Source: an uncultured Eubacteriales bacterium (GTDB lineage Bacteria; Bacillota; Clostridia; Christensenellales; Aristaeellaceae). From it: a stretch of DNA of 64,000 bases. Location: assembly GCA_902761755.1 (NCBI GenBank), contig CACWLP010000003.1, positions 113,664-177,663 on the forward strand, given 5' to 3'. The notes under the pieces were generated by a model. The model did no database searches, was not told the origin of the DNA, and saw only the letters and a list, made by a program, of their open reading frames with translations. The position numbers and the translations under genes were made by a program. Shown piece by piece: positions 60,254 to 64,000 of the stretch (positions within the stretch are counted from its first letter, which is position 1; every line of letters starts with the position of its first letter).

Positions 60254-61412
60254 GCGTGGGATCGGGATTCTTCTGTGCGTGTGCCTGGGGTGGATCTGGA
60301 CGGCGCCGGCAGCCTGCGCCGCTTCGCCGCTGGAGGAGGGCGTCCCTGTGACGCTCACCGCCCCCAGCGCCATTCTGACAGAGGCAGACAGCGGCGCGGT
60401 GATCTTTGAAAAGAACGCCGACGACCGGCGGCCCGCCGCGTCCATCACCAAGCTCATGACCATCCTGATCGTGCTGGAAAAGCTGGAGGCAGGGGAAATC
60501 GGCCTGGAGGACAAAATCACCGTATCTACCGCGGCGGCGGCCCAGCCGGGCAGCCAGGCGTTCCTGGACGCAGGAGCGACATATCCTCTCAAGGATCTGC
60601 TCAAATCCGCCGTGATCGCCAGCGCCAACGACAGCGCCGCCGCCCTGGCGGAGCACGTGGCCGGAACGGAAGGGGCGTTCGTGGCGCTGATGAACGGAAA
60701 AGCGGAGGAAATGGGCCTGAGGAACACCTGTTACGTCAACTGCACGGGTCTGCCCGCCCAGGGGCAGTACACCTGCGCCCGGGACGTGGCGGCCATTTCC
60801 CGGGAGGTGGCGAAGCATCCGCTGTATTTCACCTATTCCTCCACCTGGCTGGATACCCTGACCCACCCCTCCGGCCGGGTGACGGACCTGACCAATACCA
60901 ATCGCCTGGTGCGGTTTTACCGGGACTGCGACGGCTTCAAAACCGGCAGCACCGAGGAAGCGAAATACTGCCTGAGCGCCACGGCGGAGAAAAACGGCAT
61001 GCGGCTGATCGCGGTGGTGCTGGGCGTGCCCAGCAGCCAGACCCGCTTCGACGAGGCCCGGGCCATGATGGATTGGGGCTTTTCCGCTTTCAGCCGGGTG
61101 GAGGTGGCCAAGGCGGGGGACTGGACCGGCGATACCGTGCCGGTGAAGCTGGGGGCCAGGGACAGCGTGGAAGCGGCCATGGAAAAGGGGATCAGCATGC
61201 TGCTGCGGCCCGGGGAAAAGGAAAAGCTCACCATGCAGACGGACCTGGTGGAATCCGTGACGGCGCCGGTTCGCCCCGGACAGGAGCTGGGCACGGTGCG
61301 CATCCTGCTGGGGGGCCGGGTGGTGGCCCAGGTAAAAGCGGTGGCGGCCAGGGAAGTGCGGATGCCGGGGCTGCTGGAGGGCTTTTTCAGGCTGCTGGAG
61401 AACTGGCGCTGA
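60240..61412 (+). CDS. D-alanyl-D-alanine carboxypeptidase, DacF/PBP5 type (S11)
   Basis: Penicillin-binding serine peptidase that removes the terminal D-Ala of stem peptides. The 390-residue protein has a signal peptide (MARFLRGIGILLCVCLGWIW) and the three active-site motifs SITK, SAN and KTG (PAASITKLMTIL, SANDSAAAL, GFKTGSTEEAKYC). The C-terminal part (about 285-375) is the beta-rich PBP5 domain ending in an amphipathic MPGLLEGFFRLLENW helix that would bind the membrane. ATG 60240 follows AAGGAGGAG by 6 bases; an upstream ATG at 60195 is not favoured. Confidence 0.9.
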   Translation: MARFLRGIGILLCVCLGWIWTAPAACAASPLEEGVPVTLTAPSAILTEADSGAVIFEKNADDRRPAASITKLMTILIVLEKLEAGEIGLEDKITVSTAAAAQPGSQAFLDAGATYPLKDLLKSAVIASANDSAAALAEHVAGTEGAFVALMNGKAEEMGLRNTCYVNCTGLPAQGQYTCARDVAAISREVAKHPLYFTYSSTWLDTLTHPSGRVTDLTNTNRLVRFYRDCDGFKTGSTEEAKYCLSATAEKNGMRLIAVVLGVPSSQTRFDEARAMMDWGFSAFSRVEVAKAGDWTGDTVPVKLGARDSVEAAMEKGISMLLRPGEKEKLTMQTDLVESVTAPVRPGQELGTVRILLGGRVVAQVKAVAAREVRMPGLLEGFFRLLENWR

Positions 61413-61485
61413 ATCCGGGGAAGAACAGACCGGATGTCATAAAATTTCTTAAGATTCACGAAAATGTAAAAAATCTGAAATATTA

Positions 61486-61514
61486 TTGACAAAATAGAAG
61501 AAAAATAATACAAT
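61486..61514 (+). promoter_or_regulatory. Promoter of the VanW gene
   Basis: TTGACA (61486-61491) and TACAAT (61509-61514) with a 17-base spacer stand in an AT-rich gap. The transcript would start near 61521, so the GTG at 61554 with GAAGGGAGG upstream is more likely than the ATG at 61530. Confidence 0.8.
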
Positions 61515-61553
61515 TAAATAGAATCGGGTATGTTTAGAAGGGAGGCGCGGCCT

Positions 61554-63155
61554 GTGCGGGGGAAAAACGAGCGGTTTACGCCGGCGCGGCCCGCTTATCC
61601 CGACGATCCTGCGGAGATGGCACAGCGCAGCCAGGAGGACTGGGCAGACTACCCGGATATGGTGTATCAGGCCCAGGAAGCGGAGGAGGAAGCCTTTCTG
61701 AATCCGCCCGCCATACCGCCTGAAACGCCGGCTTACAGCGCCCGCCGCCGGATGAACGGGGGCTGGGCGCTGACGGCGCTGATATGCCTGGGGCTTTTGT
61801 GCCTGATGGTTTATTCGGTGATCTCCCTGCGCAAGCCCTACGATACGTTCCGGCAGAAGGCCGCGAAGGTGAACCAGGACGTGATCGCCCAGGGAATCTA
61901 TGTGGACGGCGTCCATGTGGGCGGCAAGACGAAGGAACAGGCGGCCCAGGCCCTGGGCGGCGCCCTGACCGTGTACGGGGGATTGCAGATCGTTATCAGG
62001 GTGGACGATGAAACCTGGGTGGTGTCGGACCGGGAGCTGCCTCTGGAGCGCAATACCGACGCGGTGCTGGACACCGCCTACGCCGTGGGCCGCCAGGGAT
62101 CGCGGGACACCCTGGCCACCCGGGTGACGCCCTTTGAATACCGCTACCGGCATCTGTACCATACCGCGGCATCGCCGGTGGAGCTCCACACGGTGGTGAC
62201 CTACGATCCGGAAAAGGTGCGGGAATTGGCGGGGGTGATCGAGAACCGGATCAACCGGGATCCGGTCGACGCGCAGGTAGCCACCTTCGATTATGAAACC
62301 CGGACCTTCACCTTCCAGCCGGAGCAGCCGGGACGGAAGATCGACGGCAACAGCCTCTACAATCAGCTGATCTCCGCTCTGGACCGGCGGGATTACCGGG
62401 GGAAGATCGTGATGAATAGTCAGCCGATCCCCGCCAAAGTGACGGCGCAGCAGCTGGCGGATTCCTTTTCCCTGATCTCCACCTATACCACCCAGACCAC
62501 CGCGGACGGCAACCGGAACAACAACGTGAACCTGGCCGCCAACGCCGTGACAAACAAGGTCGTCATGCCCGGGGAAACCTTTTCCTTCAATCAGGCCACG
62601 GGCCAGCGCACGGCGGAGAAAGGGTATCTGCCTGCGGCGGCCATCCTGGGGGGCGCCACGGTGGACGAGATCGGCGGAGGCGTGTGCCAGGTGAGCAGCA
62701 CGCTGTTCAACGCCGCGGCCATGGCGGATATGACCATCCTGAAACGTACGCCCCACACCTGGCCCAGCAATTACGTGGAAAAGGGCCGGGATGCCACGGT
62801 GAACTGGCCCACCCTGGATTTTGCCTTCTGCAACGACCGGGACACCCCTGTTTTCATCGTGGCGTATTACCGGCAGCGGGAGTGTACGGTGGAAATCTAC
62901 GGCTGCAGCCTGGGAAGCGGGAATTCCATCACGCTGGAAACCCAGCTGATCTCCGTGACGGAGCCGCCTGTGGAAGCCATCTACGAGCAGAACCCGGAAT
63001 TGCCGCCCGGCACGGTGCAGGAGAAAAAGAAGCCCCGGACGGGATACGTGGTGGATACCTACCGGGTATACCGGCACAACGGCGTGGAATACAGACGGGA
63101 GAAACTGTGCACATCCAATTACCAGATGATCCAGCAGGTGATCGAGTACAACTGA
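61554..63155 (+). CDS. VanW family protein, membrane-anchored
   Basis: A 533-residue protein with an acidic cytoplasmic N terminus (about 1-65), one membrane span (about 70-91) and a large outer part. Residues about 105-330 resemble the peptidoglycan-binding YoaR-type domain, and about 335-490 form the VanW domain with FSFNQATGQRTAEKGYLPAAAI, GGGVCQVSSTLFNAA and GRDATVNWP. VanW proteins often occur with vancomycin-type operons but also alone; their reaction is unknown. It starts with GTG as explained at its promoter. The TetR gene follows 18 bases later. Confidence 0.88.
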   Translation: MRGKNERFTPARPAYPDDPAEMAQRSQEDWADYPDMVYQAQEAEEEAFLNPPAIPPETPAYSARRRMNGGWALTALICLGLLCLMVYSVISLRKPYDTFRQKAAKVNQDVIAQGIYVDGVHVGGKTKEQAAQALGGALTVYGGLQIVIRVDDETWVVSDRELPLERNTDAVLDTAYAVGRQGSRDTLATRVTPFEYRYRHLYHTAASPVELHTVVTYDPEKVRELAGVIENRINRDPVDAQVATFDYETRTFTFQPEQPGRKIDGNSLYNQLISALDRRDYRGKIVMNSQPIPAKVTAQQLADSFSLISTYTTQTTADGNRNNNVNLAANAVTNKVVMPGETFSFNQATGQRTAEKGYLPAAAILGGATVDEIGGGVCQVSSTLFNAAAMADMTILKRTPHTWPSNYVEKGRDATVNWPTLDFAFCNDRDTPVFIVAYYRQRECTVEIYGCSLGSGNSITLETQLISVTEPPVEAIYEQNPELPPGTVQEKKKPRTGYVVDTYRVYRHNGVEYRREKLCTSNYQMIQQVIEYN

Positions 63156-63173
63156 CGAAGGGAGAAATGCTCC

Positions 63174-63869
63174 ATGCTCAAGGGCGATCTGCGCAAGCAG
63201 GCCATCGTGGATACCGCGGAAACGCTGTTCTTTGAAAAGGGCTATGCCGGGGCCACCATTCAGGATTTCCTGGACCGGCTGAATTGCAGCAAGGGCAGCT
63301 TTTACCACCATTACGAATCCAAGCTGCAGGTGCTCACCGAGCTGTGCCGGCAGAAGGCGGAGAAGGGCTTTGCCGCGTTCCAGGCCCAGGTGTACGACGA
63401 CAATCTGGACCGGCTCAACGGCCTGATCTATTACGCCATGCCCTTCCGGGACGGGGAGGAGGGCACGCTGTCGCTGCTGCTGCCCCTGATCGGGCTCAGC
63501 GACGGGCGGGTGGTGCTGGACGCCATGCTGGACGCGCAGAAGAAGCTGTTTTTCCCGGAAATGGAAAAGCTGCTGGAATTCCTGCGGGCCCGGGGGGATT
63601 TCCATTACACGAAGGCGCTGCTGCCGGAATTGCTGTGGGACAGCTACACCGCCGTGTACATGCGGCTCATGGAGGAAGCGGCCTTCATTCGCCAGGGCGG
63701 CGGCACCGGCGGGGTCACGCTGATCCTGGAAGCGGAGAGATTTTTGTGGGAGCGGCTGCTGGACGCGCCCTTTGCCAGCATGGAGCTGATCCGGGCGGAC
63801 GAGGTGCTGCGGGTGATCGGCCATGCGGTGAACCGCCTGAAATACCAGGAGACCCCGGAGGCCCAGTGA
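63174..63869 (+). CDS. TetR/AcrR family transcriptional regulator
   Basis: A 231-residue DNA-binding repressor. The HTH region (about 10-55) has AIVDTAETLFFEKGYAGATIQDFLDRLNCSKGSFYHHYESK, a clear TetR pattern with the FYHHY recognition helix end. The rest is an all-helical ligand-binding part with no hint of the ligand. GAAGGGAG precedes the ATG. It follows the VanW gene closely, and may regulate it or something to the right of the window. A multi-hairpin repeat copy follows 6 bases after the stop. Confidence 0.88.
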   Translation: MLKGDLRKQAIVDTAETLFFEKGYAGATIQDFLDRLNCSKGSFYHHYESKLQVLTELCRQKAEKGFAAFQAQVYDDNLDRLNGLIYYAMPFRDGEEGTLSLLLPLIGLSDGRVVLDAMLDAQKKLFFPEMEKLLEFLRARGDFHYTKALLPELLWDSYTAVYMRLMEEAAFIRQGGGTGGVTLILEAERFLWERLLDAPFASMELIRADEVLRVIGHAVNRLKYQETPEAQ

Positions 63870-63874
63870 TCTGT

Positions 63875-64000
63875 GAAATGCCCGGCATAGACCCAGGCAT
63901 TTCAGGGTGTCGACAAAGTCGACACCCTGCCATCGAAAGCCAGCGAAAGCAGTCTTTCGATGGGAACATCAATTTCTTGTAAAATGGCAGTTCCGGCATA
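63875..64000. repeat. Multi-hairpin intergenic element, copy 3 (cut by window end)
   Basis: Read on the minus strand this repeats the right half of the other two copies: H4 right arm CATTTTACAAGAAATTGATG (63967-63988), H5 CCATCGAAAG/CTTTCGATGG (63930-63963), H6 CAGGGTGTCGAC/GTCGACACCCTG (63903-63929, identical to copy 1) and H7 GAAATGCC/GGCATTTC (63875-63903). H7 differs from copy 1 H7 by paired changes. The H4 apex and H1-H3 lie beyond the window. Confidence 0.8.

Noticed and set aside
61449-63824. A 791-residue open frame on the minus strand
   Set aside because: Antisense to the VanW and TetR genes, with shadow-type composition and no ribosome binding site.

Overview
The window is GC-rich chromosomal DNA (about 60% G+C by eye). 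It codes densely on both strands and carries classic Firmicutes/Clostridia neighbourhoods: asp23-amaP-DUF2273-nusB, a hisS-aspS pair behind a T-box, darA-holB-ricT, plsX-acpP-rnc-smc-ftsY, rpmH-rnpA-yidD-yidC-jag, rpsO-pnp-M16 peptidase, and a miaB-ylbF-mutS-mutL-miaA strand. T-box control, RicT and YlbF proteins, Asp23 proteins, KhpB/Jag and AGGAGG ribosome binding sites all point to a Gram-positive clostridium. The high G+C and the many small secreted proteins ending their signal peptides in ALAE or AAAE fit an uncultured gut or rumen lineage near Christensenellales/Oscillospirales, but that placement is a guess.

Layout. 1-9.9 kb (minus strand): partial nusB, the Asp23 envelope-stress trio, an archaeal-type aspS, a hisS body whose 5' end is out of frame behind an intact T-box, tex, ricT, holB and darA. 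10-16.5 kb (plus): plsX, acpP, rnc, smc, ftsY. 16.6-24.5 kb (plus): an acetyltransferase, a hydrolase, a D-Ala-D-Ala module (membrane-fused MurF-like ligase, ddl, alr), a membrane protein, rsmD, coaD and a coiled-coil protein. 24.6-34.5 kb (plus): the rpmH-to-jag cluster, a uracil permease behind an attenuator-like leader, rpsO, pnp, an M16 peptidase and a secreted PIG-L deacetylase. 34.8-50.4 kb (minus): an epimerase, a YnbB-like PLP enzyme, miaA, mutL, an AT-rich DUF262 restriction-type gene lying between mutL and mutS, mutS, ylbF, miaB, RNase G and two linked radical-SAM-associated genes. 50.6-63.9 kb (plus): iscS-iscU, an unusual hflX, two VanY peptidases, yprB, a TPR protein, secreted proteins, a DacF-type carboxypeptidase, a VanW protein and a TetR regulator.

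How the genes work together. Most of the window is core maintenance: translation, tRNA modification, RNA decay, chromosome segregation, mismatch repair, protein insertion into the membrane and Fe-S assembly. A second theme is the D-Ala-D-Ala stem peptide: it is made by alr, ddl and the MurF-like ligase and trimmed by the VanY pair and DacF.

Most notable. Three intergenic copies of a multi-hairpin element (34484-34797, 44741-44968, 63875-64000) share short conserved blocks while their stems differ by compensating changes, which suggests a selected structured RNA or DNA element. Other points of interest are a RadC/JAMM-like metal-site motif at the N terminus of HflX, the restriction gene inside the mutSL interval, the hisS lesion, and a 15-bp hairpin holding the start codon of the DacF-type gene. 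No tRNA, rRNA, transposase or CRISPR array was recognised.
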